In this document: positions 53,736-63,974 of the stretch, piece by piece
Layout: each line of letters begins with the position of its first letter
Position numbering within the stretch: the first letter of the stretch is position 1
Assembly (NCBI RefSeq): GCF_003335675.1
Contig: NZ_QPHL01000017.1
Location: 496,001 to 560,000, forward strand
Direction of reading: 5' to 3'
DNA length: 64,000 nucleotides
DNA from: Winogradskyella sp. KYW1333
GTDB lineage: Bacteria > Bacteroidota > Bacteroidia > Flavobacteriales > Flavobacteriaceae
Position numbers and translations under genes: made by a program
Notes under the pieces: generated by a model
Told to the model about the DNA's origin: nothing
What the model saw: the letters and a program-made list of their open reading frames with translations, nothing else
The model's database searches: none

Positions 53736-55034
53736 CTAGTTTTGAAGAGCTATTTGCTGTTTCACAACGGCAAAGGCTTCTTTTAAATCGGCTTTTAAAT
53801 CTTCGATATTTTCAATTCCAACAGAAAGTCGAATAAGATCTTTGGTTACACCAGTGCTCTCTTGTGCCTCATCACTAAGTTGTTGATGTGTTGTGCTAGC
53901 AGGATGTATTATTAGCGATTTGGTATCGCCAATATTTGCTAAAAGAGAGAACAGTTTTGTTTTGTCTGCAATAATCTTCGCCGCGTCATAACCCCCTTCT
54001 ACTCCAAAGGTTACTATACCGCTTTGTCCTTCAGGTAAATATTTGTCAGCAAGGACCTTGTAATTGCTGGTTTCTAGTCCAGGATAGTTTACCCAAGTAA
54101 CTTCAGGTTGATCTTGCAACCATTTTGCTAATTCTAGTGCATTTTCACTGTGTTTCTTAATTCGTAATTCTAAAGTCTCCAATCCTTGGATGATCTGAAA
54201 TGCGTTAAACGGGCTTAAAGAACCACCATAATCTCTTAACCCTTCAATTCTCACCTTAGCAATAAAAGCTGCAGCTTCAAGAGCTTCACTATAAACTAGA
54301 CCATGGTAACCAGCAGACGGTTCTGTGAATTCTGGGAATTTACCATTAGTCCAATCAAAAGTACCAGCATCAATAATTACGCCTCCCAACGCTGTACCAT
54401 TACCATTAATGTATTTTGTTAATGAATGGATTACAATATTAGCGCCATATTCTATTGGATTTAGTAGATACGGTGTGGCAACGGTATTATCTACGATTAA
54501 AGGCACCTTATATGCTTTTGCTTCATTAGCTATAGCTTCAATATCAAGAACATCTAGCTTTGGGTTTCCTAATGACTCAATGAAGAAAGCTCTTGTATTT
54601 TCTTGAGCTGCTCTATTAAAGTTTTCAGGATTAGATGGATCCACAAATGTAGTGGTTATACCATGTCTAGGTAATGTAACACTCAATAAATTATAGGTGC
54701 CACCATAAAGACTGTTCGATGCAACAATATGGTCACCTGCTTTCAATAGTGTTAATAAACTAGTTGCAATTGCAGAAGTGCCTGAGGCTGTCGTTACTGC
54801 AGCAATCCCACCTTCTAGCGTAGCCAATCGCTGTTCTAAAATATCATTTGTTGGATTGTTAATTCTGGTATAAATATTACCAGTTTCGGCTAATGCGAAA
54901 AGATTAGCCGCATGATCTGAATCATTGAACACGTATGCTGTTGATTGATAAATTGGAACAGCTCTTGTTCCGCCATTTTTTTCAACATCGTGTCCTGCAT
55001 GCAACGCATTGGTTGCGAATTTTTGTGTACTCAT
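53736..55034 (-). CDS. metY: O-acetylhomoserine sulfhydrylase (MetY)
   Basis: PLP-dependent enzyme that forms homocysteine directly from O-acetylhomoserine and sulfide. Family landmarks are ALHAGHDVEKNGGTRAVPIY and QSTAYVFNDSDHAANLFA, then NIYTRINNPTNDILEQRLA, the PLP lysine in IHSLTKYINGNGTALGG (about residue 210), and LIHPASTTHQQLSDEAQ near the C-terminus. The 432-residue length fits MetY, which is longer than cystathionine gamma-synthase. The SAM riboswitch leader 165-245 bases upstream supports the methionine role. The three genes metY-osmC-metX give a complete acetylation-sulfhydrylation route to homocysteine. Confidence 0.95.
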   Translation of the reverse strand: MSTQKFATNALHAGHDVEKNGGTRAVPIYQSTAYVFNDSDHAANLFALAETGNIYTRINNPTNDILEQRLATLEGGIAAVTTASGTSAIATSLLTLLKAGDHIVASNSLYGGTYNLLSVTLPRHGITTTFVDPSNPENFNRAAQENTRAFFIESLGNPKLDVLDIEAIANEAKAYKVPLIVDNTVATPYLLNPIEYGANIVIHSLTKYINGNGTALGGVIIDAGTFDWTNGKFPEFTEPSAGYHGLVYSEALEAAAFIAKVRIEGLRDYGGSLSPFNAFQIIQGLETLELRIKKHSENALELAKWLQDQPEVTWVNYPGLETSNYKVLADKYLPEGQSGIVTFGVEGGYDAAKIIADKTKLFSLLANIGDTKSLIIHPASTTHQQLSDEAQESTGVTKDLIRLSVGIENIEDLKADLKEAFAVVKQQIALQN

Positions 55035-55198
55035 TTTTCTAAGTTTTTGAGTTAATAAATAATTAAACCAAAAGCCAAATAAGCTTCTTGTGAAGCGTAC
55101 TTAATAGAAAAATGTTATAAAGAAATAAGCCAATTGCAGATGAGTAATTGGTCTTTAGTTATCTATCCAAACTTGCAAAAAATGACTTGCTCGTTTAA

Positions 55199-55278
55199 GT
55201 AGAATTTAGCACCTTCTCAGTAAATCTGAGGGTTGCTAAGGTTTCATCGGGTCTAATCCCTCCACCTTTCTTGATAAC
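55199..55278 (-). promoter_or_regulatory. SAM-I (S-box) riboswitch upstream of metY
   Basis: Read on the minus strand, the segment contains the conserved S-box core in order: TATCAAGAAAGGTGGAGGGA, then CCCGATGAAACC, GCAACC and AAGGTGCTAAATTC. These are the invariant SAM-binding and kink-turn elements. The aptamer ends about 165 bases before the metY start. The 164-base downstream part (55035-55198) has two small hairpins on the minus strand, CCAATT...AATTGG (55130-55151) and GCTTC-ACAA-GAAGC (55083-55096). No strong terminator with a U-run is obvious, so the expression platform is unclear. Together these account for the 349 bases without a gene at 55035-55383. Confidence 0.93.
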
Positions 55279-55308
55279 ATTTCAGTAAGTTTTTGAACTT
55301 TATGAGTA

Positions 55309-55341
55309 CAAATATTGCATCACAGAAATTTAAAATCCAAA
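55309..55341 (-). promoter_or_regulatory. Bacteroidetes-type promoter for the SAM riboswitch and met operon
   Basis: On the minus strand TTTG (55338-55341), 21 bases, then AATATTTG (55309-55316). This differs from TAnnTTTG by one base. The riboswitch begins about 30 bases downstream, as expected for a leader. Confidence 0.6.
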
Positions 55342-55383
55342 TTTAATTTTGGTTTTTATGCTTTTTTTATGAATTCGTGAAAA

Positions 55384-56934
55384 TCAAGGCGCGTATTTTG
55401 TCAAATATTTATTTTTAATGATCTCACTAACGGTTTTATTCTCAATTTTACTCTCTAACCAAGAAATAATATCAAGATAAAGAAATGATCTGCGCTCAAA
55501 AGGATGGTCTTCATAAACCTTAAGTCTTTCTAGTAAATCTTTAAATGCGTTCTTAAGATCGTGTGGATAAATATCTTGTAAGCCTCTGATAAATTTTATC
55601 ATTTCCTTTTGAACTTCATGTAAGTCGTTCATTTTAATCAAGAACTTGTAGGTGCTTCTCAACAAAGAATCTAAATGATAATCTAGGCCTGCTTCATAAT
55701 GAGCAACAAGATTCAAAACTCTAGAAAAACAGAGTAAATCCTCGCGCATTGATAGAGATTTGTTAGTGATAATCTTATTAAGATGTTTTATACAAGCTTT
55801 ATTGTTGCCAGCTCCAAATTCTAAACTAGCAAATTTGTAGTAAAATATCATTTGATGATGAGGGTCAATACGATTGCTGTATTCTAACAACTGGTTTTCT
55901 ATTTTAGGAATAAGTTCTAGTCCATCTTCAAAACTCCCATCAATAAAATGCTGGTTTATACTATGAAAATTAGTATACAAGAAAACCAATGTAGAAACAT
56001 TTTGATCTTTAATAAATTTTGTATTATCAACCGTTTCTTTTAAGTGATTTAATTTCTCTACAAACTTGGGTTTATTTCTCAAATAGAAAATTGACTCTAA
56101 GAGGTAATTATTTCCCTTTAAAAAGAATACAGGGTTTAGGTTTATCATTTTGGGGTTGTCATAAAAAAGATCGACAAGTTTAGATGAGTACTTATAACAA
56201 CTTAAAAAGTCTTGCATTAAAAAACTGTACCATAGATGTGCTTTATATAACCATAGTTTTTCTCTAAAGCCAATTTTTTTGAAATCAATCTTTGGTAGCC
56301 TGTCATTAAAATATTTTGTAACAACTTGGCTTTCATCTTGATTTTTAACATAGCCGGTTTTTAGCATTATGCTATATAATTGAAGAGATAGGTTTGATAA
56401 TTTCGAAGCAATAACATTTAATGAGCTTAACTCTTTAGCTTGTATAGCAAGTTCATCTGCACGATTACTGATACTTCGTGTAATGTACTGGGCTTCAATA
56501 ATTTTTTCGAGTTCAACAATTTCAAATGCCATATTTTTTTCTTCGTTTGAAATTGCCAAATCTTTGGCTTTATCTAAAATTTTTAGACTTTGCTTGTATA
56601 ATCCTTTGTGATAAAGAATTGAGGCAAAATCTAGTTGTTCTCTAATTTGAGAACGAACATTTTGATGTGATGGGTTTAGCTTTAAACTAATTAATATTTG
56701 CTTATAGAGATGAGCTTTAACATTGGGGAGTTGTTGTTTTTTAACAATCCCTGTCTTAATTATAGCAGCTTCATCATAAACTTTAGCCTTATCTAAAAAG
56801 TTGAATAAATTTAAGAATTTTGAGTCTGTATTTACACCTAGTCTACCTACATAAAGCTTGAACTGTCTTTTTTCGGACTTGTTCAAGGATTTTACCAGTG
56901 AAAATAAGTTGTCTTTTTGACCTTTAGTTATCAA
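55384..56934 (-). CDS. Large all-helical (TPR-like) protein of unknown function
   Basis: A 516-residue soluble protein, no signal peptide, no membrane segments. It is almost wholly helical, rich in Leu, Lys and Asn, with repeated pairs of amphipathic helices (for example FASILYHKGLYKQSLKILDK near residue 105 and later FKDLLERLKVYEDH) that look like degenerate tetratricopeptide repeats. The N-terminus is FSLVKSLNKSEKRQFKLYVG. No enzyme motif is visible. It stands alone between the SAM riboswitch leader and leuA, divergent from leuA with 144 bases between. I do not recognise a function. Confidence 0.75.
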   Translation of the reverse strand: MITKGQKDNLFSLVKSLNKSEKRQFKLYVGRLGVNTDSKFLNLFNFLDKAKVYDEAAIIKTGIVKKQQLPNVKAHLYKQILISLKLNPSHQNVRSQIREQLDFASILYHKGLYKQSLKILDKAKDLAISNEEKNMAFEIVELEKIIEAQYITRSISNRADELAIQAKELSSLNVIASKLSNLSLQLYSIMLKTGYVKNQDESQVVTKYFNDRLPKIDFKKIGFREKLWLYKAHLWYSFLMQDFLSCYKYSSKLVDLFYDNPKMINLNPVFFLKGNNYLLESIFYLRNKPKFVEKLNHLKETVDNTKFIKDQNVSTLVFLYTNFHSINQHFIDGSFEDGLELIPKIENQLLEYSNRIDPHHQMIFYYKFASLEFGAGNNKACIKHLNKIITNKSLSMREDLLCFSRVLNLVAHYEAGLDYHLDSLLRSTYKFLIKMNDLHEVQKEMIKFIRGLQDIYPHDLKNAFKDLLERLKVYEDHPFERRSFLYLDIISWLESKIENKTVSEIIKNKYLTKYAP

Positions 56935-57078
56935 TTGAAATATGGCTTATGTTACTGATTATCATATATATAATATACTTTATTGAGTTTGAACATCGTA
57001 AAATCAAAAGGCATGGAATATACAAACTAAGTTTCAAGGTATAAATTCGTATAACAATACTAAACTTTATTTTGATAA

Positions 57079-58254
57079 ATGTCAAAAAACAATATTCAAA
57101 TATTTGATACAACCTTACGAGACGGAGAGCAAGTACCAGGTTGCAAACTAAACACTGAACAGAAGGTTGTCATTGCGTCAAAATTAGATGCTTTAGGTGT
57201 AGATGTGATTGAAGCTGGATTTCCAGTATCAAGTCCAGGAGATTTTAAATCGGTTGAGGCTATTTCCAAAATTGTTAAAAATGCAACAGTATGTGGTTTA
57301 ACAAGGTCTGTTGAAAATGATATAAAAGTAGCAGCTGAAGCTTTAAAAAAAGCTAAGAAGCCACGAATCCATACCGGAATTGGAACTTCTGAGTCACATA
57401 TTCTTCACAAATTTAAAACTACAAAAGAGGATATTTTAGAAAGAGCTTATGTTGCTGTAAAATATGCCAAGTCTTTTGTTGAAGATGTTGAGTTCTATGC
57501 TGAGGATGCTGGTAGAACAGATAATGAATACTTGGCTAGAGTATGTGAAGTTGCCATAAAAGCAGGTGCAACTGTTTTAAATATTCCTGATACTACGGGC
57601 TATTGTTTACCAAGTGAGTATGGTGCGAAAATTAAGTACCTCATGGAGAATGTAAAGGGGATTGAAAAGGCGATTTTGTCTTGTCATTGTCATAATGATT
57701 TGGGATTGGCAACTGCAAACTCAATAGAAGGTGTTATTAATGGTGCAAGGCAAATAGAATGTACTATAAATGGTATTGGTGAACGTGCTGGAAATACTGC
57801 TTTGGAGGAAGTAGTTATGATTTTGAAACAGCATCCATATCTTAACCTTGATACTAATATTAATACATCAATGCTATATGGCATTAGTCAATTGGTGAGT
57901 GATAATATGGGTATTTATACCCAACCTAATAAGGCTATAGTTGGTGCTAATGCCTTTGCACATAGTTCTGGTATACATCAAGATGGTGTGATTAAAAATA
58001 GAGAGACTTACGAGATAATTGATCCTAAAGATGTTGGTGTTACTGACTCTGCTATTGTTCTTACTGCACGAAGTGGGAGAGCTGCTTTAGCATACAGAGC
58101 TAAAAAAGTTGGTTACGAATTAACAAAACTTCAATTAGATGAGGTTTATAGTAACTTTTTAAGTTTTGCTGATAGAAAAAAACAAATAGATGACAATGAT
58201 ATTCATCAAATTATAGAAACGAGTAGAGTTTATAACGAAATAATATCGGCATAG
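57079..58254 (+). CDS. leuA: 2-isopropylmalate synthase, short form without C-terminal regulatory domain
   Basis: First enzyme of leucine synthesis: condenses acetyl-CoA with 2-ketoisovalerate. The HMGL-like TIM barrel shows [16 protein letters not shown] near the start (metal-binding Asp and catalytic Arg), [16 protein letters not shown] (His pair) and [20 protein letters not shown] helical subdomain ends the chain with [13 protein letters not shown] and the region after it. At 391 residues it lacks the C-terminal LeuA allosteric domain of the about 520-residue form, so leucine feedback may be different. Citramalate synthase is an alternative for short forms, but the adjacent leuC-leuD-leuB genes support isopropylmalate. 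The next gene starts 3 bases later. Confidence 0.9.
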   Translation: MSKNNIQIFDTTLRDGEQVPGCKLNTEQKVVIASKLDALGVDVIEAGFPVSSPGDFKSVEAISKIVKNATVCGLTRSVENDIKVAAEALKKAKKPRIHTGIGTSESHILHKFKTTKEDILERAYVAVKYAKSFVEDVEFYAEDAGRTDNEYLARVCEVAIKAGATVLNIPDTTGYCLPSEYGAKIKYLMENVKGIEKAILSCHCHNDLGLATANSIEGVINGARQIECTINGIGERAGNTALEEVVMILKQHPYLNLDTNINTSMLYGISQLVSDNMGIYTQPNKAIVGANAFAHSSGIHQDGVIKNRETYEIIDPKDVGVTDSAIVLTARSGRAALAYRAKKVGYELTKLQLDEVYSNFLSFADRKKQIDDNDIHQIIETSRVYNEIISA

Positions 58255-58257
58255 GCT

Positions 58258-59640
58258 ATGGGAAAAACATTATTCGATAAAGTCTGGGATGCTCATGTTG
58301 TAAGTAATATTGAAAATGGTCCTCAGATCTTATACATAGATAAGCATTTAATACACGAAGTTACGAGTCCTCAAGCTTTTAATGAATTGAAAGAGCGAGG
58401 AATTCCTATTTATAGGCCAAGCCAAACAGTTGCAACTGCCGACCATAATACACCAACCCTGAATCAAGATAAACCAGTTAAAGATGAGTTGTCAAGGAAA
58501 CAATTACAACAACTTTCAGAAAACTGTAAAGCCAATAATATTACATTATACGAGTTAGGCCATAAATATAATGGAATAGTGCATGTAATGGCTCCGGAGT
58601 TAGGTATTACGCAACCAGGAATGACAATGGTATGTGGAGACAGTCACACATCAACTCATGGAGCATTTGGAGCCATTGCTTTTGGTATTGGTACAAGTCA
58701 AGTAGCTCAAGTATTTGCTAGTCAATGTTTGTTGCTTACTAAACCTAAAAGTCTTAGAGTTTCTGTAAATGGAAAGCTAAAGCCAGGTGTTCTTCCTAAG
58801 GATGTAATCCTTTATATCATATCAAAACTTGGCACAAATTCTGGTACGGGTTATTTCTGCGAATATGCGGGAAACGTGTTTGAAGAAATGAGTATGGAAG
58901 GTAGAATGACGGTCTGTAATATGAGTATTGAAATGGGGGCAAGAGGTGGAATGATTGCGCCAGATGAAATTACCTTTGAATATGTAAAAGGAAGAGAGTT
59001 TGCACCAAAAGATGATGATTTAACCAAAAAATTAGAATATTGGAAAACTCTACCAACAGATAAAGATGCAAAATTTGATAAAGAGTATTTCTTTGATGCT
59101 GAGGATATAGAGCCTATGGTAACCTATGGTACTAATCCAGGAATGGGAATAAAAATCAATGGTAATATACCTGTTGAAAACAACCTGTCTTTTAAAAAGT
59201 CATTGAAATATATGAATTTTGAAGCTGGTGAGAGTTTAATTGATAAACCAATTAACTATGTGTTTATTGGTAGCTGTACAAATTCTAGAATTGAAGATTT
59301 TAGAGTTGCCGCTAATTATGTGAAAGGGAAGAGAAAAGCAGATAATGTTACTGCGTGGTTAGTTCCAGGAAGTAAACAAGTAGAAGCACAAATAATTAAA
59401 GAAGGACTAAAGGATATTTTTGATGATGCTGGTTTTGAATTACGACAACCTGGTTGTTCTGCATGCTTAGCTATGAATGATGATAAAATTCCTCAAGGTG
59501 AATATTGCGTGTCAACCTCTAATAGAAATTTTGAAGGTAGACAAGGTCAAGGTTCAAGAACCATATTGGCCAGTCCGTTAGTGGCAGCTGCTACAGCTGT
59601 TGAAGGAAGAATAATTGATATTACAAAACATTTAAATTAA
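58258..59640 (+). CDS. leuC: 3-isopropylmalate dehydratase large subunit
   Basis: Aconitase-family iron-sulfur subunit, 460 residues, which isomerises 2- to 3-isopropylmalate with LeuD. The start is [40 protein letters not shown] is family signature 1; the cluster Cys residues are in [14 protein letters not shown] and in the pair [11 protein letters not shown]. The chain ends [13 protein letters not shown]. It is linked to leuA by a 3-base gap, and its stop overlaps the leuD start by one base (TAATG). Confidence 0.96.
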   Translation: MGKTLFDKVWDAHVVSNIENGPQILYIDKHLIHEVTSPQAFNELKERGIPIYRPSQTVATADHNTPTLNQDKPVKDELSRKQLQQLSENCKANNITLYELGHKYNGIVHVMAPELGITQPGMTMVCGDSHTSTHGAFGAIAFGIGTSQVAQVFASQCLLLTKPKSLRVSVNGKLKPGVLPKDVILYIISKLGTNSGTGYFCEYAGNVFEEMSMEGRMTVCNMSIEMGARGGMIAPDEITFEYVKGREFAPKDDDLTKKLEYWKTLPTDKDAKFDKEYFFDAEDIEPMVTYGTNPGMGIKINGNIPVENNLSFKKSLKYMNFEAGESLIDKPINYVFIGSCTNSRIEDFRVAANYVKGKRKADNVTAWLVPGSKQVEAQIIKEGLKDIFDDAGFELRQPGCSACLAMNDDKIPQGEYCVSTSNRNFEGRQGQGSRTILASPLVAAATAVEGRIIDITKHLN

Positions 59641-60230
59641 TGGAGAAGTTTATAACACTTAGGTCAACAGCTATTCCGTTGAATATAGAAAATGTTGATA
59701 CTGATCAAATTATACCTGCTCGATTTTTAAAAGCTACTGATAAAAAGGGTTTTGGTGATAATGTTTTTAGAGACTGGAGGTATAAAAAGGATGGTTCTGT
59801 AAATACTAGTTTTGTTTTAAACAATTCAGATTATAAAGGAAGTATTTTAGTCGCAGGAAATAATTTTGGATGCGGATCTAGCAGGGAACATGCTGCTTGG
59901 GCCATTGTTGGTTACGGTTTTAAAGTTGTAGTTTCTAGTTTTTTTGCTGATATATTTAAGGGAAACGCATTAAATAACGGACTACTACCTGTTCAAGTTT
60001 CTGAACCTTTTTTGAGTGACATCTTAAACGAAATTGAGTCTAATCCAGAAACAGTTATTAAAGTTAATCTTGAAGAGCAAAAAATTTCTATTGAACGAAA
60101 AAATATTTCAGAAAAATTTGAAATAGACCCATATAAGAAAACTTGCATGATCAATGGTTATGATGACATTGATTACCTTGTTAATAATAAAGAATTAATT
60201 GAAGCTTTTGAAGCTCAAAAAATATTTTAA
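59640..60230 (+). CDS. leuD: 3-isopropylmalate dehydratase small subunit
   Basis: Swivelling small subunit of isopropylmalate isomerase, 196 residues. [20 protein letters not shown] near the N-terminus, then [20 protein letters not shown] (substrate-binding signature) and [20 protein letters not shown] are diagnostic. Its ATG overlaps the leuC stop by one base, so coupled translation is likely and the two subunits would be made in equal amount. leuB follows 8 bases later. Confidence 0.96.
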   Translation: MEKFITLRSTAIPLNIENVDTDQIIPARFLKATDKKGFGDNVFRDWRYKKDGSVNTSFVLNNSDYKGSILVAGNNFGCGSSREHAAWAIVGYGFKVVVSSFFADIFKGNALNNGLLPVQVSEPFLSDILNEIESNPETVIKVNLEEQKISIERKNISEKFEIDPYKKTCMINGYDDIDYLVNNKELIEAFEAQKIF

Positions 60231-60238
60231 AGAATTAG

Positions 60239-61357
60239 ATGAAATTAAAAATAGCATTATTACCAGGTGATGGTATAGGGCCAGAAGTAACTAACCAAGC
60301 GGTTAAGGCATTAAAGGCTATTGCTTCAGAATACAATCATAATTTTCAGTTTACTCAAGCGAATGTAGGAGCTGTTGCAATTGACAAGTTTAACGATCCC
60401 TTACCCAAAGAAACATTAGATTTATGTAAATCTAGTGATGCGGTTTTATTTGGTGCCATAGGTCATCCTAAATATGACAATGATCCTTCAGCTAAAGTTA
60501 GGCCAGAACAGGGTTTGTTGAAATTGAGAAAAGAGTTAGGGCTTTATGCAAATATTAGACCAGTTAAGGCGTATCCAACTTTATTAAATAAATCACCCTT
60601 AAAAAAGGAAATAATTGAGGGCACGGATATTTCTATTTATAGAGAATTAACTGGTGGAATTTATTTTGGAAAGAAAGAACTTAGTGATGATGGAAATATT
60701 GCGTCAGATTTGTGTGAATACTCAAGACCAGAGATTGAGCGTATTGCACATTTGGCATTTAAATCTGCACAAACTAGAAACCATAAAGTTACATTGGTTG
60801 ATAAGGCAAATGTGCTAGAAAGTTCTCGATTATGGAGGCGGGTAGTCACAGAGGTTGCAAAGGGGTATAGTCAGGTAACTTTAGATTTTCTTTTTGTAGA
60901 TAATGCGGCCATGCAAATGATTCTTAACCCTAAGCAGTTTGATGTTATCTTAACTGAGAATATGTTTGGCGATATTATAAGTGATGAAGCTAGTGTTATT
61001 GGTGGTTCAATAGGATTGTTAGCTTCGGCATCTGTTGGAGACAAATATTCCATGTTTGAACCTATACACGGATCCTTCCCTCAAGCTACGGGAAAAGGAA
61101 TTGCGAATCCAATTGCCTCAATTTTATCCGCAGCAATGTTGCTAGATCATTTTAATTTAAATACAGAAGCAGAATTAATAAGAGCTGGTGTGGAAAAATC
61201 TTTAAAACTTAAAATTTCAACACCAGATATTAATCCAGCGTCAGATAAAGTGACAACTTCAATTGTTGGTGATTTCATTGAAGATTTTATCTTTAATCCC
61301 AAGGAGACAAATCTAAATTTCATGAATATTCATTTAGGTCAATCAACAATTATTTAA
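60239..61357 (+). CDS. leuB: 3-isopropylmalate dehydrogenase
   Basis: NAD-dependent decarboxylating dehydrogenase of the leucine pathway, 372 residues. It starts IALLPGDGIGPEVT (nucleotide-binding loop), contains RELTGGIYFGKK and the metal-binding signature ILTENMFGDIISDEASVIG, and continues to LLASASVGD and FEPIHGSFPQATGKGIANP. Length and motifs fit LeuB rather than isocitrate dehydrogenase. The ppc gene begins 3 bases after its stop. Confidence 0.96.
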   Translation: MKLKIALLPGDGIGPEVTNQAVKALKAIASEYNHNFQFTQANVGAVAIDKFNDPLPKETLDLCKSSDAVLFGAIGHPKYDNDPSAKVRPEQGLLKLRKELGLYANIRPVKAYPTLLNKSPLKKEIIEGTDISIYRELTGGIYFGKKELSDDGNIASDLCEYSRPEIERIAHLAFKSAQTRNHKVTLVDKANVLESSRLWRRVVTEVAKGYSQVTLDFLFVDNAAMQMILNPKQFDVILTENMFGDIISDEASVIGGSIGLLASASVGDKYSMFEPIHGSFPQATGKGIANPIASILSAAMLLDHFNLNTEAELIRAGVEKSLKLKISTPDINPASDKVTTSIVGDFIEDFIFNPKETNLNFMNIHLGQSTII

Positions 61358-61360
61358 ATT

Positions 61361-63949
61361 ATGCCAACAGAGCCAAAACTGAAGCGTTTTAACCAAAACG
61401 TTTTATCTAAATATCAGATATACAATAGTATATTTATGACCCTTCCTTTTGACACCCTCTCTAAAACTGTGGCTTTACTGCCATTGTTTTATGAAACATG
61501 TAAAAAAGGATTTGACAATCATGAAGATCCTACCATTATTGTTAATACGTTTTTTAAGAAGTATCAAGCAAGAAGATCTGCACAGAGTCAGATAAATCTA
61601 TTGTTCAGGTTCATTCAATATATAGAACGACAAGTGGTTTTGTTTGATGCAGTAGAGGATGCGGCCTTTCCTGTAGTTAACAATATGGAAGGTATTGGGA
61701 CATTGAGAAGTTTAAAAGAAAACGCCCAAGCAGAAAATAAAATTGAATTATTGCAAGAGTATTTAGAAGCTTTTAAAGTTAGAATAGTATTAACAGCACA
61801 TCCAACGCAATTTTATCCTGGCACCGTTTTAGGGATAATTACAGATTTAGCTGAAGCTATTAAAGTTGATAATCTTACTGAAATTCGAAGTTTACTTGGT
61901 CAGTTGGGTAAGACTCCTTTTTTCAAAGATAAAAAGCCGACACCTTATGATGAAGCTGTCAATCTTATTTGGTACTTAAAAAATGTATTCTATCATTCAT
62001 TTGGAGATATATATGATTATGTTCAAACAAATATTTTTGAAAAAAAAGAAATTGATAATTCAATTGTAAATATTGGTTTTTGGCCAGGTGGAGATAGAGA
62101 TGGCAACCCGTTTGTGACACCTCAAATAACGCTAAATGTAGCGCGAAAATTAAAAGAATCTATAATTAAAAGTTACATTAAAGATGTAAAGTATTTGAGA
62201 AGGCGACTAACCTTTAAAGGAATTAGAGAAAGAATTATAGATTTAAATCATAGACTTCATAACACATTATTACATAAAGACCATTCTACTAGAATTTCAC
62301 TTATAGAATTTAGGCGAGAGCTTTATGATATTAGAGATGTACTAATAAACGAACATCAATCATTATTTGTAGATAAAGTAACCACTCTAATTAATAGAAC
62401 TACTCTTTTTGGATATCATTTTGCAAGTTTAGATATAAGACAAGATAGTCGTGTGCATGATGCCATGTTTAGAGCTTTGGTAAAGGAATTAATTGAAAAT
62501 AAAACTGAATTGTTCCCTGAAGACTTCCATGATTATTCGCTTGATAAACAATTAAAGCACCTGTCTGAAATAAAAGGTTTAATAGCAGATGATATTGAAT
62601 TTAAGGATGAAATGGCAATTAATATTGTTGAGACAATTAGAGCCATGAAAACCATACAAGATAAAAATGGTGAAATTGCATGTAATAGATACATCATAAG
62701 TAATAATCAAACAACAATGAATGTGCTTCAGTTGTTTGCAATGCTTAAGATAATTGCCTTTGGAGACAATCTGACGGCCGATTTAGTTCCATTATTTGAA
62801 ACAGTTACGGATTTGGAAGCTTCGCCAGCAGTAATGGAGGAGTTATATACAAATCCAAATTACAGAAAACACCTTGAGGAAAGAGGAAACAAGCAAACAA
62901 TTATGCTTGGTTTCAGTGATGGTACTAAAGATGGTGGATATTTAATGGCTAACTGGGCAATATTTAAAGCAAAAGAGAGATTAACTGCATTATCAAGAAA
63001 ATATGATATTGATGTGATATTTTTTGATGGTAGAGGTGGTCCACCAGCAAGAGGAGGAGGTAAGACTCACCAGTTTTATGCATCTTTAGGACCAACCATA
63101 GAAGACAAAGAAATTCAGCTTACAATACAAGGACAGACCATTAGTTCTAATTTTGGTACTGTTGATTCTTCTCAATATAATATGGAGCAATTGATAAGTT
63201 CGGGTATTTCAAATAGATTGAATGATAAGAATTTAGAGATGCTAAAAGAAGATAAATTGGTTATGGATAACTTGGCGAATCTAAGCTATGATACCTATAT
63301 CAATTTTAAAAAGCACCCGAAATTTTTATCATACCTTGAACAAATGAGTACTTTGAAGTACTATGCTAAAACCAATATTGGCAGTAGGCCTTCAAAAAGA
63401 GGTAAATCTGACAGTTTAGTTTTTGCAGATTTACGTGCTATACCGTTCGTGGGATCCTGGAGTCAATTAAAACAGAATGTTCCTGGATTTTTTGGAGTTG
63501 GTACAGCATTAAAGCATTATGAAGAGAAGGGTGAGTTTGAAAAAGTACAACACTTGTATCAAGAATCTAGATTTTTTAGAGCACTTATTGCAAATAGTAT
63601 GATGTCTTTGTCTAAGTCCTTTTTCAACTTAACTAGATACATGTCTGAAGATCCAGAATATGGTGATTTTTGGAATCTTATTTATGAGGAGTATTTAACC
63701 TCAAAGCGCTTGATATTAAAACTTACTGGTTCAAAAGAACTCATGGAAGACGAACCAGTTTCTAAAGCTTCAATTGATGTTAGAGAATCTATAGTCTTAC
63801 CTTTGCTGACCATACAACAGTATGCCCTTAAGAAAATTCAAGAGTTAGAGAAAGATAAGTCTAACAATGCGGAAGAAATAAGGGTGTTCGAAAAAATGGT
63901 TACTAGATCATTGTTTGGGAATATTAATGCAAGTAGAAATTCTGCTTAA
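61361..63949 (+). CDS. ppc: Phosphoenolpyruvate carboxylase
   Basis: Carboxylates phosphoenolpyruvate with bicarbonate to oxaloacetate, the anaplerotic reaction that supplies aspartate-derived amino acids. The chain is 862 residues. RIVLTAHPTQFYPG carries the catalytic His; GFWPGGDRDGNPFVT, DIRQDSRVHD and GFSDGTKDGGYL are other family sites. The loop is FFDGRGGPPARGGG instead of FHGRGGxxxRGGG: the His usual in E. coli-type enzymes is Asp here, while both arginines are kept. This looks like the Bacteroidetes variant rather than a defect. It is the last gene of the leu operon, 3 bases after leuB, and is followed by a terminator. Confidence 0.93.
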   Translation: MPTEPKLKRFNQNVLSKYQIYNSIFMTLPFDTLSKTVALLPLFYETCKKGFDNHEDPTIIVNTFFKKYQARRSAQSQINLLFRFIQYIERQVVLFDAVEDAAFPVVNNMEGIGTLRSLKENAQAENKIELLQEYLEAFKVRIVLTAHPTQFYPGTVLGIITDLAEAIKVDNLTEIRSLLGQLGKTPFFKDKKPTPYDEAVNLIWYLKNVFYHSFGDIYDYVQTNIFEKKEIDNSIVNIGFWPGGDRDGNPFVTPQITLNVARKLKESIIKSYIKDVKYLRRRLTFKGIRERIIDLNHRLHNTLLHKDHSTRISLIEFRRELYDIRDVLINEHQSLFVDKVTTLINRTTLFGYHFASLDIRQDSRVHDAMFRALVKELIENKTELFPEDFHDYSLDKQLKHLSEIKGLIADDIEFKDEMAINIVETIRAMKTIQDKNGEIACNRYIISNNQTTMNVLQLFAMLKIIAFGDNLTADLVPLFETVTDLEASPAVMEELYTNPNYRKHLEERGNKQTIMLGFSDGTKDGGYLMANWAIFKAKERLTALSRKYDIDVIFFDGRGGPPARGGGKTHQFYASLGPTIEDKEIQLTIQGQTISSNFGTVDSSQYNMEQLISSGISNRLNDKNLEMLKEDKLVMDNLANLSYDTYINFKKHPKFLSYLEQMSTLKYYAKTNIGSRPSKRGKSDSLVFADLRAIPFVGSWSQLKQNVPGFFGVGTALKHYEEKGEFEKVQHLYQESRFFRALIANSMMSLSKSFFNLTRYMSEDPEYGDFWNLIYEEYLTSKRLILKLTGSKELMEDEPVSKASIDVRESIVLPLLTIQQYALKKIQELEKDKSNNAEEIRVFEKMVTRSLFGNINASRNSA

Positions 63950-63974
63950 CATATAAAAATCAATAAAAACTAAA

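Noticed and set aside
61361-63949. PEP carboxylase inactive because of His-to-Asp change in the FxGRGG loop
   Set aside because: Both conserved arginines, the TAHPT His and all other motifs are intact, and FFDGRGGPPARGGG looks like a lineage variant rather than decay.
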